Source: Candidatus Aegiribacteria sp. MLS_C
GTDB lineage: Bacteria; Fermentibacterota; Fermentibacteria; Fermentibacterales; JCC-6
Direction: 5' to 3'
DNA length: 64,000 nt
Assembly: GCA_002030045.1 (NCBI GenBank)
Contig: LQBI01000034.1
Span: forward strand, 54,419 to 118,418
The stretch's first letter is position 1; each line of letters begins with the position of its first letter. Both the position numbers and the translations under genes were made by a program. Under the pieces are notes generated by a model. That model had not been told where the DNA came from. It worked only from the letters and a program-made list of their open reading frames with translations, and did not search any database. Below are positions 1-10,276 of this stretch, piece by piece.

Positions 1-6
1 CTTCAT
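1..6 (-). CDS. 5' end of a gene running off the left edge
   Basis: The complement of the first bases reads a strong Shine-Dalgarno (AAAGGAGGG) followed after six bases by ATG AAG at the window edge. This suggests a gene transcribed leftwards whose first two codons are all that is visible. Nothing can be said about its product. Confidence 0.35.
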
Positions 7-178
7 CGTATACCCTCCTTTACGCTCATAAAATATCCCGGGAGCGAGTCAGCTGTCAACACGGGATCATCGTACGGTACATTCCGTATTGCCGGGGCTT
101 TGGCATGGCCCACCTTCCGGTTTAGATTCAGGTCAACTGTAGTGTGTGCTTTCCGAACAAGGCATCGAGAGGAGTGAA

Positions 179-667
179 ATGAGCCTCGGCAAGGACGAGT
201 GCAGGAATCTTCTGGAGAGGGCGGAGACTTCCGGCAGGACCTTCCCCATGAAGGCCGGCTGGAGGAAGGCCCAGGTCTTCGCGGGTGTACTTACCTGTTT
301 TCTCATAATCACCATTCCACTGGGAGTATGGATAATAATCCGCGCCAGGAAGGCGAAGGTGGGAATATCGGAGGAGGGCTTCGTGTTCACCTATCTCACC
401 ACCTTCGGCTACAGGTGGGACGAGATAGAGGAGTTCCACGTCTCCGGTCTGAGCGGTATGGCCTTCGGCGGAGGCCTCGTCGGGCTTGCCGCGGCCACTG
501 CGGTACAGAAGAAGACCCAGGGCCTCAAGGGCCCCCTCCAGTTCAAGGTCAAGGGCAAGAGGGGTTTGAAAATGATACCGGCCCACACAATCGAGAACTC
601 CCTGGAGATGGCAAGGCAGATGGAGCAGCTCTCGGGACTCAGCATACTGCCGGCTGAGCAGAGCTGA
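179..667 (+). CDS. single-pass membrane protein, unknown function
   Basis: A 162-residue protein of no family I recognise. Residues 1-30 are charged, residues 32-54 form one strongly hydrophobic segment, and a basic stretch (RARK) follows, so the soluble C-terminal domain is probably cytoplasmic. That domain has a Gly/Ala-rich run (GGGLVGLAAATA) and then a basic region. I chose the ATG at 179 over the in-frame ATG at 146 because GAGAGGAG lies just upstream of it. The gene ends one base before the glycosyltransferase start, so the two are probably co-transcribed. The layout resembles small PH-like membrane proteins, but this is only an impression. Confidence 0.7.
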   Translation: MSLGKDECRNLLERAETSGRTFPMKAGWRKAQVFAGVLTCFLIITIPLGVWIIIRARKAKVGISEEGFVFTYLTTFGYRWDEIEEFHVSGLSGMAFGGGLVGLAAATAVQKKTQGLKGPLQFKVKGKRGLKMIPAHTIENSLEMARQMEQLSGLSILPAEQS

Positions 668-668
668 T

Positions 669-1496
669 TTGCCGCTGCTCTCCGTGGTCATCCCGTCCAG
701 GGACGGCCTGTCCATTCTTCGAAGCTACCTGCCTGCCGTCCTGAGGGAAACGGAGGCCGCAGGCGGGGAAGTGATCGTGGTGGACGACTGTTCCTCCGAT
801 GGTACCACGGATAGTCTCTTTAGGGATTTCCCCTCGGTCAGGACTTTTACCAGGACCGGCGGTCCGGGTTTCCCCATGGCGGTCAACGAGGGGATGCGAA
901 TGGCGGAAGGGGATTTCCTGCTTCTGCTGAACAACGACACCGTCCCGGAGGAGGGCAGTTTCGAAGCCCTCCTCCGGGAACTGGGTTCCTCTCCCGCCGA
1001 TGTGGCCGCCGCGGTGCCCTCGATACCCCGGCCGGACGGTACCGACGACGGGGCCTTCCAGTGGGCATTCCGCCGAGGTCTGGCAGTCACCGGCCAGGAC
1101 ATCGGAGGAGAACCCTACCCCTCGGGAGCCTGTTCCCTGTGGCGCAGGGAGGCATGGGAGGCCCTCGGGGGCCTGAATGGTAGTTACGCTCCCATCTACT
1201 GGGAGGACGCGGACATGGGGGCCAGAATGACCAGGTCGGGGTACCAGATGATAAGGTGCCCCGAAATATCGGTAGCCCACCATCACGCCTCCACCATGGG
1301 ATCAGGTGCCGGGACCTCGATCCTCAGGGAGAGGAACAGGTTCATCTTCATGGACCTGAACTGCACCGACCGGGCAATGCTGTCCGCCCGCGGAAGATGG
1401 CTCCCTGCGCACCTGACGAAAGCCATCCTCACGGGTAACAGGGCATTCGTCCGGGGCTACCTCGCATACAGGTCATTGAGGAGGCTGGAAACCTGA
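669..1496 (+). CDS. family 2 glycosyltransferase
   Basis: A 275-residue GT-A fold glycosyltransferase that would transfer a sugar from a nucleotide-sugar, probably for envelope polysaccharide. The N-terminus opens with the typical LSVVIPSRDG strand. The nucleotide-binding acidic motif VVDDCSSDGT lies near residues 37-46, the metal-binding NND near 88-90, and a WEDADMG acceptor-side motif near residue 180. The start is TTG, two bases after the previous stop, so translation is probably coupled. No membrane segment is seen. The stop codon is inside the first copy of a 46-bp tandem repeat. The family assignment is firm; donor and acceptor cannot be read from sequence. Confidence 0.88.
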   Translation: MPLLSVVIPSRDGLSILRSYLPAVLRETEAAGGEVIVVDDCSSDGTTDSLFRDFPSVRTFTRTGGPGFPMAVNEGMRMAEGDFLLLLNNDTVPEEGSFEALLRELGSSPADVAAAVPSIPRPDGTDDGAFQWAFRRGLAVTGQDIGGEPYPSGACSLWRREAWEALGGLNGSYAPIYWEDADMGARMTRSGYQMIRCPEISVAHHHASTMGSGAGTSILRERNRFIFMDLNCTDRAMLSARGRWLPAHLTKAILTGNRAFVRGYLAYRSLRRLET

Positions 1497-1684
1497 AAGT
1501 GCGCCTTCCGAGTCGTATTCGTGAAAGAAGCCCGGAACCTGAAAGTGCGCCTTCCGAGTCGTATTCGTAAAAGAAGCCCGGAACCTGAAAGTGCGCCTTC
1601 CGAGTCGTATTCGTAAAAGAAGCCCGGAACCTGAAAGAGCGCCTTCCGAGTCGTATTCGTGAAAGAAACCCGGAACCTGAAAGT
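1490..1684 (+). repeat. 46-bp minisatellite, four copies plus a partial fifth
   Basis: Four head-to-tail copies begin at 1490, 1536, 1582 and 1628, with an 11-base partial copy at 1674. Each is exactly 46 bp and they differ at only a few positions. Every copy starts AACCTGAAAG; in copy one this carries the TGA of the glycosyltransferase. No spacers separate copies, so it is not a CRISPR array. Confidence 0.93.
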
Positions 1685-1718
1685 GCTGGCTCCACCGAAT
1701 GTTCGTCAGTGAGCAGGC

Positions 1719-2257
1719 TCAGAGCCTGATCATGATGCCCCCGCCGAAGGAGAGGCCGGTGGAGTAGCCGAACCCCCTTTCCATGTCGCCGTCACCTATG
1801 TAGACCGCATCTCCGAACAGGTGGAAACCCGAGTCGAACCCGACCGCAAGACCTGCGTCTGCCCAGGGATGTAACTCGGTCCCCCGGAGATCCTGCGGGT
1901 AATCGGCATACCGCTGGTGGACCAGGGCATAACCGGCGAAGCACACGGGTTTCAGGCCGGTACCCGTACTACACGGTATTGCCCTGAAACACGCAGTGGC
2001 GTTGAAGAAGGCCAGCCCCCGACGCAGGCCTCCATAGTAAAGATATCGGGAACTTCTACCTGGCAGGTCAGAGCCGGCATCTGAGGAAATCCGCTCGAAA
2101 GTCCCAGGTTGTGGGTCACTTCCGCCTTGAATGACGCTTCCTCCGCGCAGAGCAGTACGATTGCCGCGGGGAAATCGAATCCCTGAAGTCGTCCTGTCCT
2201 CCCCTGGTGGACGGAACCGCCACTTCTACTGCTTGTTCCGAATTCGAGTGCGAGCAT
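1719..2257 (-). pseudogene. decayed outer-membrane beta-barrel gene
   Basis: Two overlapping reading frames together look like one porin-like gene. The downstream frame (ending at 1719) gives FSTGLSFGGGIMIRL-type alternating residues and a hydrophobic C-terminus typical of a last beta strand. If read upstream without its start, it continues as YYGGLRRGLAFFNATACF, also barrel-like. The upstream frame (about 1952-2257) carries a hydrophobic, signal-like stretch (AAIVLLCAEEASF) and a barrel-like strand. The switch between frames falls near 2020-2050. The protein would be under 180 residues even if repaired, short for a porin, so decay or deletion is likely. The family cannot be named. Confidence 0.5.
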
Positions 2258-2320
2258 TTATAGTAGATAATCGTAGAAAGGTTCGCGAAAAGGTCCGCCC
2301 ACAGCCTCGGAGGTGCAGCC

Positions 2321-3796
2321 ATGGGCAGTGATAATGCTGAAAAGAAGGAAGACAGGGACCGCAAGGAAAAGGCGGAAGAGAAGGAGGAGAAGCTTCGAAT
2401 GCTGGGTCTCGAGCCCTTTGAGACCGACCGCAGCATGAAGCTTGACGGACGAACCCTGGAGTACACCGCCAGGCTGGGAGTGCTCCCGCTGAAGGACGAC
2501 AAAGGCGAGACCAGGGCCGAGGTCTTCTTCACCGCCTACGAGCTGGGAGGAGTTGAGGACAAATCCGCCAGACCCCTGACATTTGCATTCAACGGAGGTC
2601 CGGGGTCCTCATCGATCTGGCTCCACATGGGCGCGCTTGGTCCGAGGAGAGCGGTCATGGAGCCCGAGGGCTGGATGCCGTCCCCGCCCTACAGGATGGA
2701 AGACAACCCCGGAACCTGGCTTCCATTCACGGACCTTGTCTTCATAGACCCTGTGGGGACCGGTTTCAGCAGGGCGGCGAAGGACGAGTACTACAAGGAC
2801 TACCTTAACTTCGAGGGTGACGTCAGGTCCGTGGGCGAGTTCATCCTCCTCTACCTCTCGCGGTACGGCCGATGGTCATCGCCGCTCTACATAGCAGGGG
2901 AGAGCTACGGCACCACCAGGGCAGCGGGACTGGCCCTTCACCTGTTCGGAATGGGCGTAGGGTTCAGCGGCCTGGTGCTCATATCAACGGCCCTGGACCT
3001 GAGACCCATCTTCTTCGGCGAATCCGACGACCTCCCGTTCCAGCTCTTCGTCCCCACTTACACAGCCACCGCCCGGTACCACGGAAGGCTCGGAGAGGAC
3101 CTGCAGGCCAGGCCGCTTCCGGAACTGCTGGAGGAGGTTGAGGCCTGGGTCATGGACCGGCTGACCCCCGCCCTCATGAGGGGGGACGGCCTGGATAAGA
3201 CAGAGACGACGGAAATCGCAGCGGAACTGGCCCGCTACACGGGCCTTGACCCGGAATACGTGAAAGGTTCCAGGCTCAGGATCCACATAAGCAGGTTCTG
3301 CAGGGAGCTGCTGCGCAGCGAGAAGCGGAGTGTAGGCCGTATCGACTCCCGATTCCGGGGCATAGAGGCTCTGGGAATCACCGAGTTTCCGGAGAGGGAT
3401 CCCTCAATGACCGCGATAAACCCTCCCTACACCTCCATGTTCAACCAGTACGTACGGGCCGAACTGGGCCTGGAAACGGACATGATCTACACCACGATGA
3501 TGTGCGACGACCTGCGGAAGAAGTGGGAATGGGACAAGGGCAAGTTGCCCAGCACCGGAGACAAGCTCCGGAGCGCCATGTCGGCCAATCCATTCATGAG
3601 GGTGATGGTGGCACAGGGCTACTACGACCTGGCCACCCCCCACATGGCCACAAAGTACATGGTATCCCACGTGAACCTGGACCCGGAGCTCAGGGACAAG
3701 GTATCTACTGTCTACTACGAGGCTGGCCACATGTTCTACCTGGATTCCGCATCCCTGATGAAGTTGCGCGACGATGCCTCCTCCTTCATCACCTGA
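2321..3796 (+). CDS. S10 family serine carboxypeptidase-like protein
   Basis: A 491-residue alpha/beta-hydrolase of the serine carboxypeptidase family, which removes C-terminal residues from peptides. The oxyanion-region motif NGGPGSSS is at residues 91-98, the nucleophile motif GESYG has Ser195, and the other catalytic residues are likely Asp436 (GYYDLATPH) and His470 (EAGHMFYL). Length is normal for the family. No signal peptide is seen; the first 28 residues are a highly charged Lys/Glu helix, so the enzyme seems cytoplasmic, unlike the lysosomal or vacuolar eukaryotic members. GGAGGTG at the correct distance supports the ATG at 2321. A palindromic repeat follows the stop. Confidence 0.9.
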   Translation: MGSDNAEKKEDRDRKEKAEEKEEKLRMLGLEPFETDRSMKLDGRTLEYTARLGVLPLKDDKGETRAEVFFTAYELGGVEDKSARPLTFAFNGGPGSSSIWLHMGALGPRRAVMEPEGWMPSPPYRMEDNPGTWLPFTDLVFIDPVGTGFSRAAKDEYYKDYLNFEGDVRSVGEFILLYLSRYGRWSSPLYIAGESYGTTRAAGLALHLFGMGVGFSGLVLISTALDLRPIFFGESDDLPFQLFVPTYTATARYHGRLGEDLQARPLPELLEEVEAWVMDRLTPALMRGDGLDKTETTEIAAELARYTGLDPEYVKGSRLRIHISRFCRELLRSEKRSVGRIDSRFRGIEALGITEFPERDPSMTAINPPYTSMFNQYVRAELGLETDMIYTTMMCDDLRKKWEWDKGKLPSTGDKLRSAMSANPFMRVMVAQGYYDLATPHMATKYMVSHVNLDPELRDKVSTVYYEAGHMFYLDSASLMKLRDDASSFIT

Positions 3797-3805
3797 ACAT
3801 GGTGG

Positions 3806-3830
3806 GGGTCGTCCGGTCATAGATGACCGG
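3806..3830 (+). repeat. palindromic intergenic repeat, GGGGTCGT family
   Basis: GGGGGTCGTCCGGTCAT, a two-base loop and ATGACCGG form a hairpin ten bases after the carboxypeptidase stop. Related palindromes lie at 8567, 9428 and 63345. It may also act as a transcript 3' end. Confidence 0.6.
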
Positions 3831-3876
3831 CCTCCGGGCACCCTTTTGGCATCAATGAAGGGGGCGACTCGATCTT

Positions 3877-4550
3877 ATGCCTGCAGGTACCACTGAACCG
3901 TCCCATGAAGGTCTGTTCAGCTTCAGGATAGAGTTCAGCATCCAGTGTTCTAAGTGCGACGGTCACATCCCTCTTGACGGACCGGTGGAGAAGGCTTTCT
4001 GCCATGACTGCGGCTCCCCGGTGCAGATACCCAGGGAGTACTGGATGGATACATTGAGTAACAGCTGCAGGAAGATGCAGGACATGGAGATGGGAGGAGG
4101 CAGGGGTTCCATCCTCATGGGGACGTTCTGGGGCAACCTGGAACTGGCCCGTTTTGACCCCTACTGCGACAGCTGCAAGACCGACATCCAGGATCCATGG
4201 CACATGGAGCCCGGCACCGTGTACAGGTGCAGAAAGTGCGGCATGGAACATCACGTCGAAGCCCTCCGGAACGGCTCGTCGAAGGCGTGCCCCGGTTGAG
4301 ACTGCTGGTCAATGCCCTGATGTCCGCCGAGGAACCTTCCCGGGAGGAAACCCCGGAACTTGTATACCTTTCATGCCCCTCCTGTGCCGCCTCCCTGGAA
4401 GTGGACGGGAAAAGCAGGATAACCGGCTTCAACTACTGCGGTAACGATGTTTACCTGCCTGACAGCGTGTGGAGGAAGTTCCATCCTGCCGGCAGGAAGA
4501 GAAGGTGTTTCTTGATTTGCGAGTATACAGATGAAGACCCGGAAGCCTGA
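3877..4550 (+). pseudogene. zinc-ribbon protein, frameshifted paralogue of the next gene
   Basis: The first frame (3877-4299) encodes two zinc ribbons: CSKC...CHDC near residues 24-46 and CDSC...CRKC near residues 94-115. It runs into a stop at 4297-4299. The frame reaching 4550 continues the same architecture, with CPSC and a truncated ribbon followed by a PDSVWRKFHP stretch that matches PDDLWLRFHP in the next gene. Aligning the two genes puts a one-base deletion near 4256-4264, where GAA GCC CTC CGG reads as Glu-Ala-Leu-Arg instead of Glu-x-Pro-Pro. No slippery heptamer is present, so this is a mutation or an assembly error, not programmed frameshifting. Unlike the next gene it lacks the N-terminal membrane segments. 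A role in protein or nucleic-acid contact is possible but unknown. Confidence 0.72.
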
Positions 4551-5742
4551 AGACCTGATCCGCCCCGAGAGACTGAGACAGGAGCGCCTGTTGTACCATC
4601 ACAGTCCGCGCCGGTCCCTGTTGATCTCCGGCGTTATCATTGCGGTGATGGTAGCCGCGGGCCTGTTCCTTTTCAGGGATGTACCGATGCTCAGGTTTAT
4701 AATGGGTCTGTTCTCTCTTGGCCTGCTCATAAACCTCAGGAGGGAATGCTCTGTCAGGATCTGGGTGAACTGGCCATACATCGTCTACGAGTATCATTCC
4801 ATCTTCAGGCACTTCAGGGAGTACATTGAGCCCTGGAGGATATCCGGACTCAACCCGGACATCGTCTCGATGTGGCGGGGCAACATCTCGGAGCGCCTCG
4901 TAATGGAGGTCGGCGACAGGGAACTGGTGGTGTCACCCTTCTATTCCGGCTATGACCCGGGTGAGAACCTGATAGTTGAAACGCTCCGCAGCCTTCCCGG
5001 GTCGAGGCAGCAGGCGGAAGAGAAGCTTGCAGAGGAGCACAGGATAGACCATCCCGAGGAGCACCCGGAGGAGGAACCCGAGGTCGTCGAGGTCTGGGGT
5101 TTCCTGGAGATGGGCATACAGTGTCCCCGCTGCGAAGGTCCTGTAGCCGTCAATGGACCCTATACAGCACTTGTATGCCCGCATTGCAGCGCCGGCATCG
5201 ATATGCAGCCATCCATATGGGCGGACCTTCTGGAAGACGTTCCACAGGAGATCGCCGAGGACTGCGAAGAGGGTTACGGAGGCAAGAGCACGATCTGGGG
5301 CACTTACAACACGGAGCTGTTCTACGGCAGGATGAAACCCTACTGCGAGGAATGCAAGCGGGATTACGACCTAGAGAACGATCCCGTGAAAGACGGAAGG
5401 ATAACCTGTCCCGATTGCGGGTCCACCAGAAGCCTGCAGGTTCCACCTGAATGGTGGAAGAGTATATTCAGCGACGCTTCCATGATCATCGGTGCCGGGG
5501 AGTCATCCGACGAGAGCAACCTGGAGGGAGATCCTCTGAAGGGACCGGTCGTCTTCACCTGCACGAAATGCGGGGCGGCGGTAAAACTGGACGGGAGCAG
5601 CAGGGACCTGAAGTGCGAACACTGCGACGGCGAGATCCACATACCGGACGACCTCTGGCTCCGCTTCCATCCTGCAGTGAAGAAGAAACGCTGGTTCGTA
5701 GGTTACCGCTGGGTTCCGGACACAGAAGAAGATGATGAATGA
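4531..5742 (+). CDS. membrane-anchored triple zinc-ribbon protein
   Basis: A 403-residue protein starting inside the previous (frameshifted) gene, which suggests translational coupling. Residues about 29-68 form two adjacent hydrophobic segments, followed by a PH-like soluble region (about 75-150), an acidic linker (EEHPEEEPE) and three Cys4 zinc ribbons: C198/C201/C216/C219, a second pair near 274-298, and a third near 347-366. The last 200 residues are paralogous to the upstream gene, including shared WGTYNTEL/WGNLEL and PDDLWLRFHP elements, so a tandem duplication is likely. The ribbons would face the cytoplasm if both membrane segments are real. I recognise no named family; function unknown. 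Confidence 0.8.
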   Translation: MKTRKPEDLIRPERLRQERLLYHHSPRRSLLISGVIIAVMVAAGLFLFRDVPMLRFIMGLFSLGLLINLRRECSVRIWVNWPYIVYEYHSIFRHFREYIEPWRISGLNPDIVSMWRGNISERLVMEVGDRELVVSPFYSGYDPGENLIVETLRSLPGSRQQAEEKLAEEHRIDHPEEHPEEEPEVVEVWGFLEMGIQCPRCEGPVAVNGPYTALVCPHCSAGIDMQPSIWADLLEDVPQEIAEDCEEGYGGKSTIWGTYNTELFYGRMKPYCEECKRDYDLENDPVKDGRITCPDCGSTRSLQVPPEWWKSIFSDASMIIGAGESSDESNLEGDPLKGPVVFTCTKCGAAVKLDGSSRDLKCEHCDGEIHIPDDLWLRFHPAVKKKRWFVGYRWVPDTEEDDE

Positions 5743-5827
5743 GAATATTTTACAGCTTCATCTCGAAAGGATCCCTTCGGAGAGCGGAGACTCCATGATT
5801 GAACCCATGGCAGTTGACGACAGGCCC

Positions 5828-5848
5828 AGATAATAATATTTCTTATCT
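5828..5848 (+). promoter_or_regulatory. probable PerR/Fur box before the regulator-katG operon
   Basis: AGATAATAATATTTCTTATC plus T is a 21-bp near-palindrome with six perfectly paired outer bases on each side. It matches the AT-rich 7-1-7 style of PerR and Fur operators and sits 27 bases upstream of the regulator start. It probably mediates autoregulation and peroxide induction. This is inference from the motif. Confidence 0.6.
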
Positions 5849-5875
5849 AGGATTAAATACGAGAGGGTTGATTCC

Positions 5876-6328
5876 ATGGATACCTCGGGATCGGAACTGA
5901 GCGTCCTGTCCGCTGCCTTGAAAGGGGCCGGTATACGGATGACCCATCAGCGCATCGAGGTATTCAGTGAACTGCAGGCTTCCCACGGCCACCCCAGCGT
6001 GACTGAGATCTACGAGGGAGTCAGGAAAAGGCTTCCGAGCATATCACCCGATACGGTATACAGAACTCTCAGGCTCTTCTCGGAACTCGGGCTGATAATC
6101 CCACACAGTTCCACGTCAAGCGTAACGAGGTTCGACGTGAACGTGCACGAGCATCATCATTTCGTATGTACAAGGTGCTCCAGGATCTTCGATTTCACGA
6201 GTTCTTCCATCGACCCACTCGAGGTTCCCAGGGAAGCCGAATCATTTGGTGAGGTCCAGGGGGTCCAGCTGGAAGTAAGAGGCATCTGCAGGGATTGCCT
6301 TCGAAGAGAACGAACGCAGGAGGAATGA
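5876..6328 (+). CDS. Fur-family peroxide-type regulator (PerR-like)
   Basis: A 150-residue Fur-family repressor. The N-terminal winged helix spans residues 1-85 (the recognition region SPDTVYRTLRLFSELGL), and the dimer/metal domain holds HEHHHFVCTRC and a C-terminal CRDC, forming the structural Cys4 zinc site. The metal-site loop reads RIFDF. In PerR the ligand here is Asp, while Fur usually has Glu, which supports PerR. PerR with Fe(II) is inactivated by peroxide through His oxidation, which derepresses catalase. The adjacent katG and the upstream palindrome fit that scheme. Assignment to PerR rather than another Fur branch is inference. Confidence 0.85.
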   Translation: MDTSGSELSVLSAALKGAGIRMTHQRIEVFSELQASHGHPSVTEIYEGVRKRLPSISPDTVYRTLRLFSELGLIIPHSSTSSVTRFDVNVHEHHHFVCTRCSRIFDFTSSSIDPLEVPREAESFGEVQGVQLEVRGICRDCLRRERTQEE

Positions 6329-8551
<2,223 letters not shown>

Positions 8552-8566
8552 TCCAGGTCGTACGCA

Positions 8567-8601
8567 GGGGTCGTCCGGTCATCATCGGACCGGACGACCC
8601 C
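8567..8601 (+). repeat. perfect 14-bp-arm palindrome after katG, GGGGTCGT family
   Basis: GGGGTCGTCCGGTC, a seven-base loop and its exact complement. It lies 16 bases after the katG stop, has no T-run, and shares the GGGGTCGT start with the repeats at 3806, 9428 and 11569. A REP-type element is more likely than a terminator. Confidence 0.75.
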
Positions 8602-8770
8602 GATCACGGATACCCGAGTGCTCATGAACCGCGCACGACCCGGGTCGATCCCGGAACCATATCTCATTCCACCGGAAGAATTCGCTCATTCTTCTCCCTG
8701 CTTGACTTGCTGGGCGGTCATGAACCGGTATGTTAGAGTCTGAAGGGAACATGGGAGAAAGAAGGTAGCC

Positions 8771-9421
8771 ATGGGCTTACCGGGATTCTTTCGGCGGATC
8801 GTAACGGGATACCTGCTTCTGGCGCTGTCCGCGGTCTGCATCTCATCGGAGATCCGTCCCCTCGATGGCAGAGCGGATGAAAGGGACTATCTCATAAGTG
8901 TCGAGTACCACTATTGGATGTACACCTATGAGTTGCATTACGATGATGAGGTCCCATGCTGGGCCACCGATCTGGGGAACTACCAGGGCGTGATGTTCAG
9001 GCTAGAGGACTTCTTTCTATCTCCCCCCTATGAAACAGAGCTGAGTCATGCTGAATTCTGGTTCTACCATCACCCGTTGTATCCATGGGGTACCGATGAA
9101 TTCCAGGCTGAGGTCTGGTGGGGAGAGGAAACAGCGCCATTCTATCAGTTGGATGAACAGCAGGCTCTGGCGCTTCATTACAGCCCCACCATTGTAGATT
9201 TTGACCCATATTTATTTGTGTACGACTGCTTTTGGGTGATCGTGGATACGGAACAGTCGGCAGGCGGCGGGCCGTGGCTTCTTGCGGATTCCTCGGGAAA
9301 TTTCACAGGTGCCTTCCACAGCTTCTACAGCGATGATTTCATCGTCTGGCACTGGCTCTCCGGCTCCGGTCTGGGTCTGGACACCGAAACATGGGGCTGC
9401 ATCAAGGGTCTCTACAGGTAG
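8771..9421 (+). CDS. secreted protein of unknown function, aromatic-rich
   Basis: A 216-residue exported protein with a Sec signal at residues 1-27 (basic start, hydrophobic YLLLALSAVCISS). The mature part is unusually rich in Trp and Tyr and in Glu/Asp (YHYWMYTYELHYDDE, EFWFYHHPLYPWG), suggesting a beta-sandwich that may bind carbohydrate or be a surface domain. The lone Cys residues could form disulfides. AAGG upstream supports the ATG at 8771. No domain is recognised and no partner gene is nearby. It ends directly before a palindromic repeat. Confidence 0.72.
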   Translation: MGLPGFFRRIVTGYLLLALSAVCISSEIRPLDGRADERDYLISVEYHYWMYTYELHYDDEVPCWATDLGNYQGVMFRLEDFFLSPPYETELSHAEFWFYHHPLYPWGTDEFQAEVWWGEETAPFYQLDEQQALALHYSPTIVDFDPYLFVYDCFWVIVDTEQSAGGGPWLLADSSGNFTGAFHSFYSDDFIVWHWLSGSGLGLDTETWGCIKGLYR

Positions 9422-9427
9422 GGATTC

Positions 9428-9460
9428 GGGGTCGTACGGTCATCAATGACCATGCGACTC
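9428..9460 (+). repeat. degenerate palindrome, GGGGTCGT family
   Basis: GGGGTCGTACGGTCAT with a two-base loop and ATGACCATGCGACTC. It lies immediately after the aromatic-rich secreted gene and marks the entry into the AT-rich accessory zone. Confidence 0.6.
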
Positions 9461-9558
9461 TGGTTACGATTATTGAATTATCAACGTATTAGCATCTACT
9501 AATCCACATCATGCGATCTCAGATCATTGGTTGCTATTGACTCACGGAAAGCTTTGAA

Positions 9559-9577
9559 GTATCTACAATGTAGATAC
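9559..9577 (+). promoter_or_regulatory. mazEF operator palindrome
   Basis: GTATCTACA-A-TGTAGATAC is a perfect 19-bp palindrome ten bases before mazE. It overlaps the probable -10 (TATCTA), which is 17 bases from TTGACT at about 9537. This is the expected geometry for conditional autorepression by MazE or MazEF. Confidence 0.7.
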
Positions 9578-9586
9578 GGAGGTTAT

Positions 9587-9823
9587 ATGAAGACAACAGT
9601 CAGAAAATGGGGAAACAGCCTTGCGGTTCGAATACCGAAGGCCATTTCGGAAGAACTCAGTATTGATGAGACAACCGTACTGGAAATGGTAACCAGGGAT
9701 GGAATGCTTATCCTTGAGCCCAAGCACAGGTACCGACTAAAGGATATGCTCAATGAGATCACTGATGAGAATCTGCACGGCGAAATCGATACCGGCACGA
9801 GAACAGGTGTTGAGGAATGGTAG
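9587..9823 (+). CDS. mazE: MazE-family antitoxin
   Basis: A 78-residue AbrB/MazE-type antitoxin. The N-terminal swapped-hairpin DNA-binding domain (MKTTVRKWGNSLAVRIPKAI) covers residues 1-45, and the acidic C-terminal tail neutralises the toxin. I chose ATG 9587, which follows GGAGG, over the upstream in-frame ATG at 9527. It overlaps mazF by seven bases, as is usual, and its operator is at 9559-9577. It should repress its own promoter and be degraded under stress to release MazF. Confidence 0.92.
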   Translation: MKTTVRKWGNSLAVRIPKAISEELSIDETTVLEMVTRDGMLILEPKHRYRLKDMLNEITDENLHGEIDTGTRTGVEEW

Positions 9824-10158
9824 TGACGATAGAACCACCAGAACAAGGTGATCTTATCTGGCTGTCCTTCGATCCACAGAAGGGACATGAGCAGCAAGGC
9901 AGAAGGCCGGCACTTGTGCTGTCTCCCAGAGCATACAACGAAAGAATCGGACTGGCGTTGATGTGCCCGATAACCAGCAGGAAAAAGGGTTACCCCTTTG
10001 AAGTCGATCTGCCAGACGATTGCCCAGTCTCTGGAGTAATTCTCTCGGATCAGGTTAAAAGTCTGGACTGGAAAGCAAGAGAAGCTGAAATTGCCGGAAC
10101 CGCTCCACAAATAGTACTCTCAGAGGTCCTGCAGAAGCTCTACACCTTACTTGCATAG
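9817..10158 (+). CDS. mazF: MazF-family toxin, probable mRNA endonuclease
   Basis: A 113-residue PemK/MazF-type toxin. GDLIWLSFDPQKGHEQQGRRPALVLSP is the conserved N-terminal barrel with the catalytic Arg region, and CPITSR holds the conserved Thr/Ser of the active site. MazF enzymes cut mRNA at short specific sequences, which halts growth; the sequence preference here is unknown. The ATG overlaps the end of mazE, so the pair is translationally coupled. It is AT-richer than the neighbouring core genes, which fits horizontal acquisition. Confidence 0.92.
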   Translation: MVVTIEPPEQGDLIWLSFDPQKGHEQQGRRPALVLSPRAYNERIGLALMCPITSRKKGYPFEVDLPDDCPVSGVILSDQVKSLDWKAREAEIAGTAPQIVLSEVLQKLYTLLA

Positions 10159-10195
10159 CTCAAAAGCCATCTGAACTGCAATCCTCATGGATATA

Positions 10196-10226
10196 TGGCG
10201 GGCCATCTGCATTGCAGTTGGAACAC
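10196..10226 (+). repeat. 31-bp direct repeat, left copy, flanking the Fic module
   Basis: TGGCGGGCCATCTGCATTGC begins a 31-bp sequence matched at 27 of 31 positions at 11808-11838. The pair encloses the Fic gene and a long inverted repeat. Confidence 0.6.
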
Positions 10227-10276
10227 GTTAGTAGTTCATCTTGATATTATGAACAGGCTACCCGATTACGAACTGA

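Noticed and set aside
1490-1684. CRISPR array
   Set aside because: Four contiguous copies without spacers, and no cas genes.
1429-1695. Minus-strand ORF over the minisatellite
   Set aside because: Its sequence is only the repeat translated in the other strand; no start or RBS support.
4256-4300. Programmed frameshift in the first zinc-ribbon gene
   Set aside because: No slippery heptamer or downstream structure; the second gene is a paralogue that reads through normally.
9527-9586. N-terminal extension of mazE
   Set aside because: The added codons overlap the promoter and operator; the ATG at 9587 has a good RBS.
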